This document shows positions 19,355-30,852 of a stretch of 64,000 bases of DNA, one piece after another. The stretch is from Xiphias gladius (Eukaryota; Chordata; Actinopteri; Istiophoriformes; Xiphiidae). Every line of letters starts with the position of its first letter. Position 1 is the stretch's first letter. The DNA lies in contig NC_053409.1 of NCBI RefSeq assembly GCF_016859285.1, positions 21,895,976 through 21,959,975 of the forward strand. The letters are read 5' to 3'. Both the position numbers and the translations under genes were made by a program. The notes below the pieces were generated by a model. That model ran no database searches. It saw only the letters and a list, made by a program, of their open reading frames with translations, and had not been told where the DNA came from.

Positions 19355-20439
19355 GTACGCGAACAAGCAGGATGCCGGTGCGTTCGTTCATTTTTGATCA
19401 GGCCCTTCTGAAGGCGCTCTGTTGTGGGGTCCTGGCCAGCAGCACTTCCTGGTCCACGTATAGAGAATATCACCAACATAACCCCGGACAGATAATGACA
19501 TTTGAATGTGTTTATCCAAACTGGTTTTCTCTCTCATGTTCACCAGTTAAACCTCGGGGATAGCCAGGTGACCGGAGATATTCTGAGACTTGGACGTCGT
19601 TTCAAACGGTAATTTAGAGGCTTTCTCTTAGTAACCAGCTAGCTCGTTAGCTTTAGCGATGATGGACTTTATGTTTAACTAACTGTGTTTACACAAGTTT
19701 TTCTGATGACGGGAGCCCAGCTGCCCATGGCTCCTGTGATAAATCCATTTTTTCCGTGTATCTGAGCCAGAAACAATACGGTGCCGGTATGCGAACTAAG
19801 TAGCCGGCTGTGACTGTTGAGTTATTGTGTTAGCATGGTAGCTGTGCAGAAATTGTGCAAGGACGGGGGCGTTTTCAGTCCTGAGTCGAGTCTCTCAGGC
19901 TGCTCACAATGACTGGAAGATTATTATTATATTATGACTTTGACGTTGGCCCTAATGTAATCTTAACCTTAACTATCTGCCGCCTGTCGTTGGCATCCTG
20001 TTTATTTAGAGGGATAACTCTGCTTTTGCGGAAGCTCTTGCTCCTACGTGTTTCTGTAAGAGGCTTTGGACAAAAGTATACGCCAATTAATGTAATGTAC
20101 AATTAAATGCACGGAGAATAGATATGAAGGATTATGTGCATGAAGCAGATTGGGAAATTGCATGTTATAAGGCAGAGACACAGTCAATAATTACGAAATT
20201 TAAAGATCCCTACAGACATGTTTGGAGATGTATGAAACTGCTCTTCTTTCAATTATCAGGTTAGAAATTCTTGAAATGACATCCATACCTCCTCTTCCCT
20301 CATTGAAAAATTGAGAATCTATGAATTCGTAAATGTTTTTCATTTTAAAAACTTTAACCACTTCAAGAGGTTCTTGAAGACAGACAGGGACACCCTTGCT
20401 CTGAGAACATTTGGTAGCTTGTTCCACCATCAGGGAACC

Positions 20440-20640
20440 ACAGACGAGAACAGGTACTACAGTACAAATGGTTATCTCACTCCCCTCAGACTAACTCATG
20501 TGTTCCCCGATGTTCCACAGATTTGTGTTAAATGCACGGAGGAAAAAGGTACAGTATTACATTTTTTTAAGTGACTGTCCAAGACTACAGCCATTGTGCA
20601 AGAAGGCTGTTAAATGTTTTACCTACATAATTGGTAAAGA
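20440..20640 (+). mobile_element. L1-like LINE ORF2 3' fragment (degraded)
   Basis: Translation gives GYLTPLRLTHVFPDV, then a Cys-x2-Cys, then EEKGTVLHFF. After an apparent frameshift it continues with DCPRLQPL. This order resembles the C-terminal tail of L1-type ORF2 proteins (T-P-x-R/K-L, C-x2-C, GT-x-x-H, C-x-x-x-Q-P). There is no intact reverse transcriptase domain. Confidence 0.45.
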
Positions 20641-20849
20641 AGACCCTTCTTGAAACAGACTCTGTGTACTGTTAATTTACCCATAAGACTATGTTGTTAC
20701 TTTGCAGCAATCATAATTCACTGACTTTATATGGATATATATTCTACATGAATATGAACAAAAGAAATTACAACCTGTCTTGATTTGCATACATTGATTA
20801 TAACCTTTATTTATTCAGGGTAGTTTCACTGAGAGCCAAGTGCTCTTCG

Positions 20850-21095
20850 TGAGCAAAGCCCTTATCACACACACTGTTGCACACCCTCACAACTGGAACT
20901 CACCCACTACAGCCAAATTCTGATGTGTTGGCCACTGAGCAGCTCCATTAGAGCAGTTAGTGATTAAGTGCCTTGCTCAAGGGGATCTTAGTCGGGGAAA
21001 TGAGGGAGGGGCAAGCGCTGCTCCATCACTTTCCCGACCCAGATTTATACCCCCGGTGCAGACGTTTAAGTGGCATGCTTTACGCCACATTTGCC
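20850..21095. repeat. Dispersed fish repeat relic
   Basis: Contains the phrase TGCCTTGCTCAAGG and other features I associate with a common fish interspersed repeat, whose complement reads CCTTGAGCAAG. A related phrase (CCTTGAGCAAG) occurs at about 50573. The class is not determined. Confidence 0.4.
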
Positions 21096-21356
21096 CCTTA
21101 GTTATATTGTTAAAAGGAAAGATAAGAACCTGTGGAAACCTGAACTGGTGGAAAATCACACTTTCAAATGATTGAGGAATTACATACGTATTTTATCCTT
21201 TAGGACGGCACTAGTGATACAGCACGTATCTACTATTTTTTTTACTATTTTAAAAACCTAAACCATAGCATCTGGAAACTTTTTTGTGATGGGACTCTGC
21301 TAATTGGGCCTTTTCATCCTCAAACTGTGCTGTCATTTCTGCCATCAGGATGCAAA

Positions 21357-24300
21357 ATGTCTTGGTTTTCTGACTTGGCTGGGAAAGCCGAGAACTTCCT
21401 GAATAAAGTGGACCAGGGAGCTGCCACTGCCCTCAGCAAAAACCAGTCCTTACCCTATGGAGGAGAATCCACTGTCACACTTGAGTACAACACTGCAGGG
21501 ACTGACGCAGCTGTGACACATCATACCTATGCATCATCTCACGATGCACCAAGCTTTATCTCTGCAGCAGCGGGCAACATTAAGAGATCCAATGCAACCT
21601 TGCTGGCTGGTACAGCCAACGTGGCCAGTACTCCCTCTGGTTCTGGCAGCAACGCTTCCAACTCTGCCAAGTCATCATCTGGCTTTGTGAGACCCAAAAA
21701 GAATGAGCAGGATGTGGACGATGACATGCTCTTTGACTTTCTGAACAGCTCAGACCCTCCAGCCAGCAACAGGAGGGATTCAAGACGGGAACTTGTGAAA
21801 GTGGTAGTCCCAGTTACAGAGGCCCGGAGCCCAACACCTCCCCCTTCCACCACTCCTCATACTATCCCCTCAGCCCCGTCCACGCCCCCCTCAACCCGCG
21901 GTGTATCCAGGGCCTCAAGCATGAGCTCGTTGTCTGCTCACAGCATCAAAACATCAGAGGAGAGCTCTGCAAAAGAGCAAAGCCAAGGTATGATTATCAA
22001 GACCCTACATGTTATAGTTGTTATCTTATCGTTTTCAGTAAGCGATGGAAAAAGTACTATGTTCCTTTACACTTATAGGAGAAGAAATTCTAGGATATAG
22101 TATTACTCTGGTAATAGCAACATTTTTCCATTAAAAATTCAACTTAAGTTAAGGATATAATTATTTTAAATTACATATATTAAAGCGACACATATAGGAA
22201 CACTGATTTTAAATTAGTCTTCTGTTGGTTAGCTATTTGTCTTCTTTTCAAGTTTGAAATACGATCACTTGTTTTTATAACTTTTTTTTTTCAGTGACAA
22301 TCTATATTACATGCATAAGGTGTCCAACACTTATAGTAACATTTTGCTCAGAATTGTATTGTAAGTAGAGAGTAACAGATACTCTCTAAACATTACTCTC
22401 CACCACTACTTTCAGTGTTCTTTTTTGGGTAGTCCATTTCGCAGAACAGTTTAAAAAATTCAAACTATAGTATTGGCTTAGTATCTCAACATTACATGCA
22501 GATGTTTAGTTTTCACGATACACCAGATATATAGTGCTCATTTTGCATGATTTCCTTCACTTATAAGATGATATCTGTCAAATGGCAGATTCTGAAACAA
22601 GAGATGTACTCAATGATCTTTAGATACTGCTACTCTATTGTATTGTTATTAAAAGATGCTATTTTGATTAGATATATTGTTCATTTATATTAAACTTTTT
22701 TTTTTTTTTTTTACTGTCCAGTCCAGAGTTGCAACTAACTATTATTTTCATTATTGATTAATCGGCTGATTATTTCCTCGATTAAACAATTAATCTTATA
22801 GTCCATGAAATATTCAAAACTCTGAAAAAATTCCATTCAGAAGCTCTCGGTGATCACGGTGATGTCTTCAGTTCGCATGCTTTGTCTTACCAACAATCCA
22901 AAACCCAAAGATATTCAATCAATCTGTCATATTTGACAAAGAAAAGTAGCAGATCATCTCATTTGAGAAGCTGAACCTGGAGAATATTTGGCCTTTTAGC
23001 ACTAAGAGAAAAAAAAAAAAAAAAAAAACAAGAGTTACACAGGTGGCCAGATTTCTCTTGCCTTGTTTATATAAATTGTATTGTTTTTCAGGCATTTACA
23101 TCTCAATGTTTGTTTGGTTTTTTTGTTTTTTGTGTGTGTTCTCTCTTCACCCGTTCTCAGCCGCCACAGACACACCTGAGAGTTCAGACTCAGGCTTGGC
23201 CGTCCCTCAGGAGTCCAGCAGGCAGGAGCTTCCTCCCCCCACAGAGGAGCCACAGAGCCAGATCTTGTCCAGTCTGCGTCTGGAGAACCAGCTGCTGCGC
23301 AGTGAGGTGGCCTCCCTCAACCAGGAGATGGCTTCAATCATCCAGAGAGCAAAAGACTTGCAAGACGGCAAGTAAAAAGATAAATCGAGAACAATGATGG
23401 CCTACATTTCTGCATATCTGCCTCTGTATCGATTAAGTTGTTCTCCACACTTGCAGAATTGAACCAGGCCAGACTACGTGCAGACAGATGGAACTCGGAG
23501 CAGTCTCAGACTGACCGGACGTTACGGGAATTTCGGTCACAGGTTGATGACCTGACGGAGGCTCTCTCAGCCAAAGACGGTCAACTTGCAGTCCTTAAAG
23601 TCAGACTCAGTGAAGCTGATCAGCTGCTGAAGTCCCGCAGTGTTGCATTAGAAGAGGCACAGAATGAAAGGTCAAGGTACACTCTCGAGACCATCTTTTG
23701 AAGTAGAGATCAGAATCAGCTTTTTATAAAATTAGATATCATAGTATTATTTTGCTTTGTAGAATTATGCAAAACCACACAGAAGGGAGCAGCCTGCAGT
23801 CCCAAGCTCTCGATACGATACAGGAGAGGCTGCGAGAGACTGAACTGGCTCTCAGGAGGGAACAGGACAGCTACCGGCAGATGCAGGTACATAGTATGAT
23901 GCTATTTGCTCTGCTATGTTTATGATTGATAGTTAAGAAAACCCATGCCAGCTTTGCCGTTAGTGATTAGGTGTGCCTATGCAAATGGTAACATTTTATT
24001 AATCCTCTTTTCTTGTGCAGAGTGAGTATGCTGGTCGACTGTCCAAACTGGAGGCTGAGAGGCAGACCCTTGCAGAAACGTTGACTGCGGCAGAGCGACG
24101 AGCTGCAGAGGAGAAGGTCAGGGTTGATGACCTCCAACAGCAACTGAAAAGTGCCAAAGCTGCAGCTGAGTCCGGCAAGCAGGAGTTACAAGACTACAAG
24201 CACAAAGCTTCACGCATCCTACAAGTAAGACTTGAGGAGGATCACTAGAAAACCAGTTTTTTCATAGGTAGCATCAGCACTTATTTGAGTTTCTCCAGGC

Positions 24301-26574
24301 TAAAATTTACACCTTGGCCAAGAATGCTTTACCATTGTTTTCAAGCTGTACTTTTTCTTTTTAAATACAATTTTGTACTCACTGTTTGTGATTAGCTTTC
24401 TTTTGATAACTCTGAACTGTTTTTAGTAATGTTGTAATTTTTTTTTTTTTTAAGTCCAAAGAGAAGCTGATCAGCAGTCTGAAGGAGGGATCTGGTCTCG
24501 ACACTCTGGATGGCAGCGGGGCCATGGCTCTGGAGCTGGAGGAACTGCGTCACGAGAAGGAGTTGCAGAGGGAGGAGATCCAAAAACTACAGGGGCAAGT
24601 GCACACGCTTCGAACAGAAATACAGGTGAGATGTTGTAAATGGCAGGAAAAGAAAAATGATGTCGGTCCTGTGTGGAAAATCTTAGGTGATGGCTTCACT
24701 GGGGTGTTCGCAGGTTTAAATGCATTTGTCTTTTGTGTTTGTGATGTTGGCAATTCTGTTGCTAACGTGAGCTAGGTTTTTCTCTTTTTCAGGATTTGGA
24801 GAATCAGGCCCTGACGGAGGCAGAGGCATGGCGGGAGCAGCAGGTGCAGTTACAGGAGCAACAGTGCTTACAGAATAGAGTTAAAAAAGAGGTGGAGGCT
24901 GAGGTCGAGCGCTACAAACAGGTAACGGGGAGTGAAGATTTCTAAAAATGGCAGTTAAAAAAAATTAAAAATTTTCACAGATATGTTTCTTGAAACTACA
25001 TTCATTATTGTTCCATGTCTGATCAAACTCTTAATTTTTGTTTTCTTATTTTTCTTAAATCATAGGAGCTGCAGTACCTGGAGGAAGAGCAACATAGAGC
25101 CAAAACGACTCTGCAAAGTCGAATCAAAGACAGAGAAGATGAAATCCAAAAACTCAGGAACCAGGTGAGTCGCTTTATGATTATACAGGCATGTAAATGC
25201 AGAGCCCCCTTCCTGGGTCACGGCTTGGACAACATGCCTCTTTGTGAGAGCGTAGTTGATGGTAAATAGTCTTTGGGAAGAATTTGTATTAAGAATGCTT
25301 TTGTGAGACAAATCACCTTTGATGATCCATATTCCTGGTGTGTGTTTGTTCTTCAAGTTGACCAACAAGACTCTCAGCAGCAGCAGCCAAACAGAGCTGG
25401 AAAATCGTCTCCACCAGCTGACGGAGACGCTGATCCAGAAGCAGACAATGCTGGAGGCCCTGGGCACAGAAAAAAACTCCCTGGTCTTCCAGCTGGAGCG
25501 TCTGGAGCAGCAGCTGAAGAACGCTCAGGGAGGACAAAGCGGAGGGCCAGCCATCAACATGAGCGTCCTAGACGGACCAGGTAGGCAAGACAAAGGTCAG
25601 GGTCAACATGATTGGCATTTTCAAGACAGATGATAAAGGAGGAAGTGATTATGGGGCAGTTTGATCAAAATTTCCCCCACAGGAATACTGACATTTAGTT
25701 AATAACATGAGACCATGAGTGTCATGTCATGAGACCACAATTTTGACTTTCAATACTAATTGAATATTTTCATTTTCAGGGCCTCTATGAAGCCCTACCT
25801 ATTAGCCCTCTAAAGCTGTCATTTAAGCATGCAGAACAGATTTGATGAAAAAACAAAAAATTCTGAAATAGCAGTTGATTTATCATGTTGGTACAGTTGA
25901 TCCAGTTTCCCTCTTTCTTTGCAGCTATTTGCATTTCTGGTCCTACTTTGAAAAGTCACTCCCCCGTTCTGCTTCATGTGGACTCCAAAACGAAATGGAA
26001 TATACCAAGTTATTGACTTAAAATTCAGTGTTTCCCAAATCCAATTTTTTGTTTTTTATTAGGCTTAAAAGTTGATCAGATTTCATTCTGGCTCCACTGA
26101 TTTCTTTACTCATGATGTGTGTTTTACTCTGTGTGTTTTCAGGAGCACGGCAAAGACACACACCAGTCCTCTTCAGTGATCAGGACAGTCCAGGTGTGTA
26201 TGGAAAAGTGCGTAAGGCAGCCAGCACCATTGACCGTTTCAGGTAAGATGTCACTTTTTGTTATCATTGTGGTACTGTAATTGCATTGTTTACTATGGGG
26301 AAATACTTTCCCCAGCGATAAATAGAAAAATCTTGTCATTTCAGCATCAGACTGGGAATCTTCTTGAGACGCTACCCTATGGCCAGAGTTTTCGTTATCC
26401 TGTACATGGTGGGTCTTTATTCAACAGATTTCCCATCCTGATGAACACTAATTAATCAAAGAAATTAACAACCCTTCAACTAATTTTTTACAGGCAGTAC
26501 TGCACCTGTGGGTCATGATTGTTCTTCTGACTTACACACCAGAAATGCACCATGGTCATCCTGACGGAAGATAG
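21357..26574 (+). CDS. golga5: golga5, golgin-84
   Basis: Golgin-84 is a tail-anchored Golgi tether needed for ribbon structure and retrograde COPI traffic. Twelve coding exons give 750 aa: 21357-21987, 23161-23367, 23457-23676, 23763-23886, 24021-24224, 24455-24625, 24793-24921, 25066-25164, 25358-25580, 26143-26242, 26345-26408, 26494-26574. The N-terminus MSWFSDLAGKAENFLNKVDQ is diagnostic. Residues 30-230 are Ser/Thr/Pro-rich and low in complexity. The coiled coil runs from about 245 to 660 (QVDDLTEALSAKDGQLAVLK; SKEKLISSLKEGSG; SELENRLHQL-like segments). The C-terminal anchor RVFVILYM-AVLHLWVMIVLL lies at about 717-736 and is followed by a short lumenal tail, TYTPEMHH. Exon 2 must splice from a GC donor. 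The first coding exon starts with acceptor-derived 5' UTR at 21349. trip11, another golgin, lies downstream on the same strand. Confidence 0.95.
21988..23160 (+). other. golga5 intron 1
   Basis: A 1.2-kb intron, AT-rich, with a T-run at about 22689-22711, a dispersed repeat at 22728-22996 and an A-run at about 23009-23027. The acceptor before exon 2 is preceded by a pyrimidine-rich tract. No other coding sequence is visible. Confidence 0.75.
22728..22996 (+). repeat. Dispersed fish repeat (GATTAATC type)
   Basis: Begins GTTGCAACTAACTATTATT, followed by repeated GATTAAT/ATTAATC motifs, then CCAAAACCCAAAGATATTCA and TTTGAGAAGCTGAACC. I recognise this order from a very common fish interspersed repeat, probably a non-autonomous DNA transposon. 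The far terminal part appears lost. Confidence 0.6.
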
Positions 26575-26824
26575 AAGGCTTGAACTTAACAGTTGGGTTT
26601 TTAAAGATGTTAGCTCTATTGCCTTCAATGTGAGGATGGTACAAGCTGCTGGAATATGGGATCTGGGACCTCACCTTCCCCGTTTTGCACAAAAATGCTA
26701 TGAATTAAAGACATTTGCTCTTGATTCTTTATAATTTCCAACTGAAGATTGATAGCTGATGGCTGGGTTGAGTTTTAAAATAATTACAGAGTGATGTATT
26801 GTATTGTTGGTATGCTGAAAGGAC

Positions 26825-26830
26825 ATTAAA
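26825..26830 (+). promoter_or_regulatory. Candidate golga5 poly(A) signal (ATTAAA)
   Basis: ATTAAA about 250 bp after the stop codon, followed by GTT/T-rich sequence. A canonical AATAAA at 26936-26941 is an alternative, more distal signal. Confidence 0.45.
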
Positions 26831-27953
26831 TCAAACATGATCTCACATCTGTTCTTCTTATCACCTGCTTTCAGCCATCTGATACCTTAAGAGATTGTAT
26901 TTAACACTATGTAAAAAAAAAAAAAAGAATCTTTTAATAAACAAGTTAGGAGAAACAACACAGCCTGGCACTTTTCTGAGATTTTCTAGGTCGTAAAACA
27001 ATGCAAAGAGGATCTTCATTGCTTTTACACAAAAGTACGTTTACTAGATCATTTGGAGTACTGCTCAGTCTGAGGAAACTTGTCTTCTGTGTCTCTGAGG
27101 GATTTTTTTCAATTTGGAAAAAGTAGCTGCTGCCGATGCTGTAGTAATGTCAGCGGGTTATGTTGGTTTGGGCTTGGAGACTAAAAAATTTATAACAGAA
27201 AAACTGATGGCGGGGAGTTTTAAAGACACAGGCTTTTGCCAGACAGGGAGGGTCTATTCTGGGATTCAGCTTTGCAGGGGGAGGAGACAGGACATTTCAG
27301 CCCTCCCTGCCTTTCTTTTTAAAATCTGTCTCTTTTGAGTCCCCCAAATTTACTGAAGTGCAATAATAAATTGCTGGGGTCACTCTAATAAAGACTGTGT
27401 ACAAACAGATGGAAAAAAACTTTTCTTTGTACTGTTGTTTTTTTTTATGTGAGGATAGATTAGCCAATATAAGAAGATATATACTGACTCCCAAGTCTAA
27501 TATTGTATATTTTTTCCAAATCTTTGACAAAAATGTTATAACTCTAAAAATATATACACTATAAATATAACATATGGGTTCAATGCGGTTTATTTAGAAA
27601 TTGTTTTTTCCCAAAACTAATCTCAGTTTAATTTAGATATATACTCATTTTGTCATATTTGTGATCTAATTAACCTTACAAGATTAAAAGGTAATATATA
27701 TAAATAAACATATTGTATATTAGCAATGTAAGAGGAAAACTAAAGTGGAATATGTAAATTCAGAAAGAACAGTATACTGTAAGTTTGTTAACTTAATCAT
27801 TTTCTAAAATAAAGTTTATTTGGAAGAATTTCACCGTCATAATTTCTTGAAATGGGAAGGGTGAAGGGTGGAACTACTGACATCAGCTAATTATTCAAAG
27901 CAATCCAGAATAACTGCATCATACTGCATGAAAATGAAAGTATGAAATGAACA

Positions 27954-28356
27954 ACAGTGGTGGAAGAAGAACTTAAGTCTTTTATTTAAGTAAAAGTAAA
28001 AATACCCCAGTATAGAAATACTCTGTAGAAGTCCTTTATTCCAAATGTGACTTAAGTAAAAGTAAAAAAAAAAAAAGTGTTATAATCCAAATATACTTGA
28101 AGTAACAAAATTAAAAGTACTCATTATGCAGAACTGCCCATTTCAGAATAATGTATTTTATATTATTGGATTATAATTATTGATGAATTGATGTGTACAT
28201 TACTTTGATATTATTATATGTGTATTAATAATATGAAACTGAAAAGTATATAGTCACTAAGGTTATCAAATAAATGCAGTAGAGTAAAAAAAAGTAAAAG
28301 TAAAGTAAAAAGTACTTAAAAATTGTACAGTAGCTGCGTAAATGTAAATGAGGTTT
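27954..28356 (+). mobile_element. hAT-like non-autonomous element, copy 2
   Basis: Begins with CAGTGGTGGAAGAAG, a hAT-style CAG-starting end. It then carries the repeated AAGTAAAAGTA motifs, AAAGTACTCATTATGCAGAA and TTTCAGAATAATGTATT, all shared in order with the copy at 18843. Near the right end it has AAAAAGTACTTAAAAATTGTACAGTA. The closing inverted repeat is eroded. Confidence 0.7.
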
Positions 28357-28459
28357 AAACGTTGTCTTAAAATTACTCATAGGGATATACTGTAAACCAT
28401 TCATGATCTTAAACGGTTTCTACACCAATTCTAGATGATAATCCTAACTGTAGATTGAG

Positions 28460-29057
28460 AGTGCTCCGGACTCTCAGTTGGGGCTCTTGAACGCCTCTCG
28501 ATGTTGTTGGTCCTCCAGTATCCCACAATGCCCCACTGCCTTGCTCTGTGTCCACGTCAAACCTGACAGCCATCGCCACAGCCGAGCTGGTAATGGCTGC
28601 AGTTGAGGTGGCACTTTCTGTGCGCTGTGTTGTTTAGACTGGCCGAAAACTGCCGAGAACACCACCCGCGTCCACCGCAGATGACACAGACCTCAACTCA
28701 AAGGCCCCTCGCCTGAGCTTTTAGCCGTTTGACTGTGATATGATGTCGCCGAGGCCGCTCGCCTCGATAAATTCCTCCAGGCAAACGGTCAGCTGTCACT
28801 AGCCGGGTCTGTGCTACATGAGCGTCTCTCAGCCTGGAAGGCGACTGTGTTACGGGGGATTAAAAGTGGATTTTCAGGTTAACAGCGCCTCTGCGGTCTA
28901 GGGTTCACAGCTGAGCTTGATGACCGAGCTGACTTCATCACCTTTATCCCCTCTCGAGTCAAAGCTAGGCTAGCCCCGCCTCGTCCTCTACGGCCCCTGC
29001 CTTGCTTTGTTTTGGTCTGGGTTTTTTTTTTTGTTTTTTTTTTTACCCCTCCTGAGG
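28460..29057 (+). promoter_or_regulatory. Probable trip11 promoter and 5' UTR
   Basis: GC- and CpG-enriched segment directly upstream of the trip11 start codon, in contrast to the AT-rich DNA on both sides. No TATA box is evident, so the start site cannot be placed exactly. Confidence 0.4.
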
Positions 29058-30759
29058 ATGTCATCGTGGCTGGGTGGAATAGGCTCCGGCCTCGGTCAGT
29101 CTCTGGGCCAGGTCGGCGGGAGCCTGTCGTCTTTCACCGGGCAGATATCAAACTTTACCAAAGACATGTTACTGGAAGGCGTGGAAGAAGTCGGAGGTAA
29201 GTGTGTGCTCACGTTTTTATCTCCGTCCACATCATCATTCAGAATACCGGGCTCAGGGCTTTTTTTTTAAAATTACACACCTGTGTTGCATTTTGTAAAC
29301 ATATGCATTGGCTGGTTGATAGTCCCAGTGTACCTGCCTTCACTAAAACGCTTATTAAGGTTCCCTCTGTCACCTCAGTTTATGTCTTAAGCCTGAAAAA
29401 CCAAGAGTTTTTTTCTTATAGAAGACTAAGATACAGCTGTCAGCTTGCGAGGAAAATGTCCCCATAAAACTTGCATTTACATTTACTCCAAAATCGGAGC
29501 GGAGTCGCTTTACCTGTCGACAGGCGTCTATAAACAAGGGAACCTCCAAAAGTGCAGTTTGCCCAAGCCCATGCTGACATGTTTGAATGTCTTGGTCCGA
29601 CATGCATACCCTGCATATCTTTCTTCCAAGTCGGTTACACCACATAACAGTGTTCCACAGTGTTTTCCAGTTAAGGTCACTTTACTGTATAGTGCCAGAG
29701 AATGAATTTGCAACGCAGGCAGAAGACATTCTGCTTGGGTCGGCAGTGTTAAGATGCTCTTACGAGGATGCACGACAACACCAGTTGCTTTTGTTTTTAG
29801 TCAAATTATTGTTTGTCCCTCTATTGATTTGTTTATGTTTGCTGTTTTTCTCGTGGCAAGGCTACAACCTTTACGCTGATGTGCCGTTGTTAACCCCAAT
29901 TCCAACAATATGTCAGTCTGGTCCACATACTGTACTTTGGTTTCACTTGAAATGTCCAAATTACATTTCCACATTAGAGGGTTTTTTTCAGTCTGTTGTT
30001 GTTGTTTTGTTTTTATTTTTTGTTTTTTTATCAAGTATGAACTACATGAAAACGTCTAACATTTTTATCTATAGCAACATTTCCCTTTTCCCTCATTTGG
30101 GTGTAAAATCTCAAGTAAACATTCTCCGTATTTGCAGTCCCTCTTTTATTCATTGTCAGCAGAGCAGTAGGTAACAGCCTGATGGTAACACAGGTTAGAC
30201 GGTTTGTATGATTCAGGTTTTGAGAGTTTGCTCATGATCCGATATGACTGAGTTCTTTAATTCAGTAATGTAATGTAAATTTATACATTGAATACGTCAC
30301 CGGTTTGAGTCCCAAGGTTTTTCGGTTACCGGTAACCGGCTGGTTTTGATTCTAGTGTTTGATGCTCGTGAGTATATTATGAGCATCACTTTAACGCAAA
30401 CAGACGATGAGCGATAAAGCAATGACGCAAGGGGAACTTTGGCCACAGATATCCAACTCACAGCTCCAGTCAAAAAAACAGAAAAACTATGAAGTCTTAA
30501 CACTGCGTAGGGACCTCTGGGCCAGTTGTGCAGCATTCTACATACCAGGCCTTAAACCCATGTTTTACGTAAGCTTTTAAAAAGAGCCAACATTAGCTGG
30601 CGCTGGATTTGCTTGTATGCTTCGCTTTAGTTTGCGTAGTATTGAATGGTGGCTGAGCTTATTCCAGCTGTTAAGATCACATAGCTCAGACAAGATCTCT
30701 AGAAATGTTGGCGTGCTCAGCCGTGCATGTTTGTGTGTCATGTCAGCAGAACTAAGCAG

Positions 30760-30852
<93 letters not shown>

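Larger units (their letters stand above)
18151..21356. other. rtf1-golga5 intergenic region and golga5 5' UTR
   Basis: AT-rich spacer with several transposon relics listed separately. The golga5 promoter is probably near 19360-19610, where CpG-containing sequence is followed by a possible donor at 19609 (ACG followed by GTAATT). The coding exon starts after an acceptor at 21348, so golga5 has at least one non-coding 5' exon. No other gene is visible. Confidence 0.5.
26575..29057. other. golga5 3' UTR and golga5-trip11 intergenic region
   Basis: Holds two candidate golga5 poly(A) signals (ATTAAA at 26825, AATAAA at 26936), AT-rich DNA and one hAT-like element at 27954-28356. A higher-GC, CpG-containing segment at about 28460-29000 is probably the trip11 promoter and 5' UTR. 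A T-rich run precedes the trip11 ATG by 15-35 bp. Confidence 0.6.

Noticed and set aside
29587-30174. 195-codon open frame in trip11 intron 1
   Set aside because: T-rich sequence giving a Leu/Phe/Cys-rich protein, no family resemblance, no splice or promoter context and no sign of codon constraint. A chance frame.
30761-30845. Tandem repeat considered as a CRISPR-like or satellite array
   Set aside because: It is a plain TG microsatellite without spacers. There is no CRISPR array or other prokaryotic system in this eukaryotic window.
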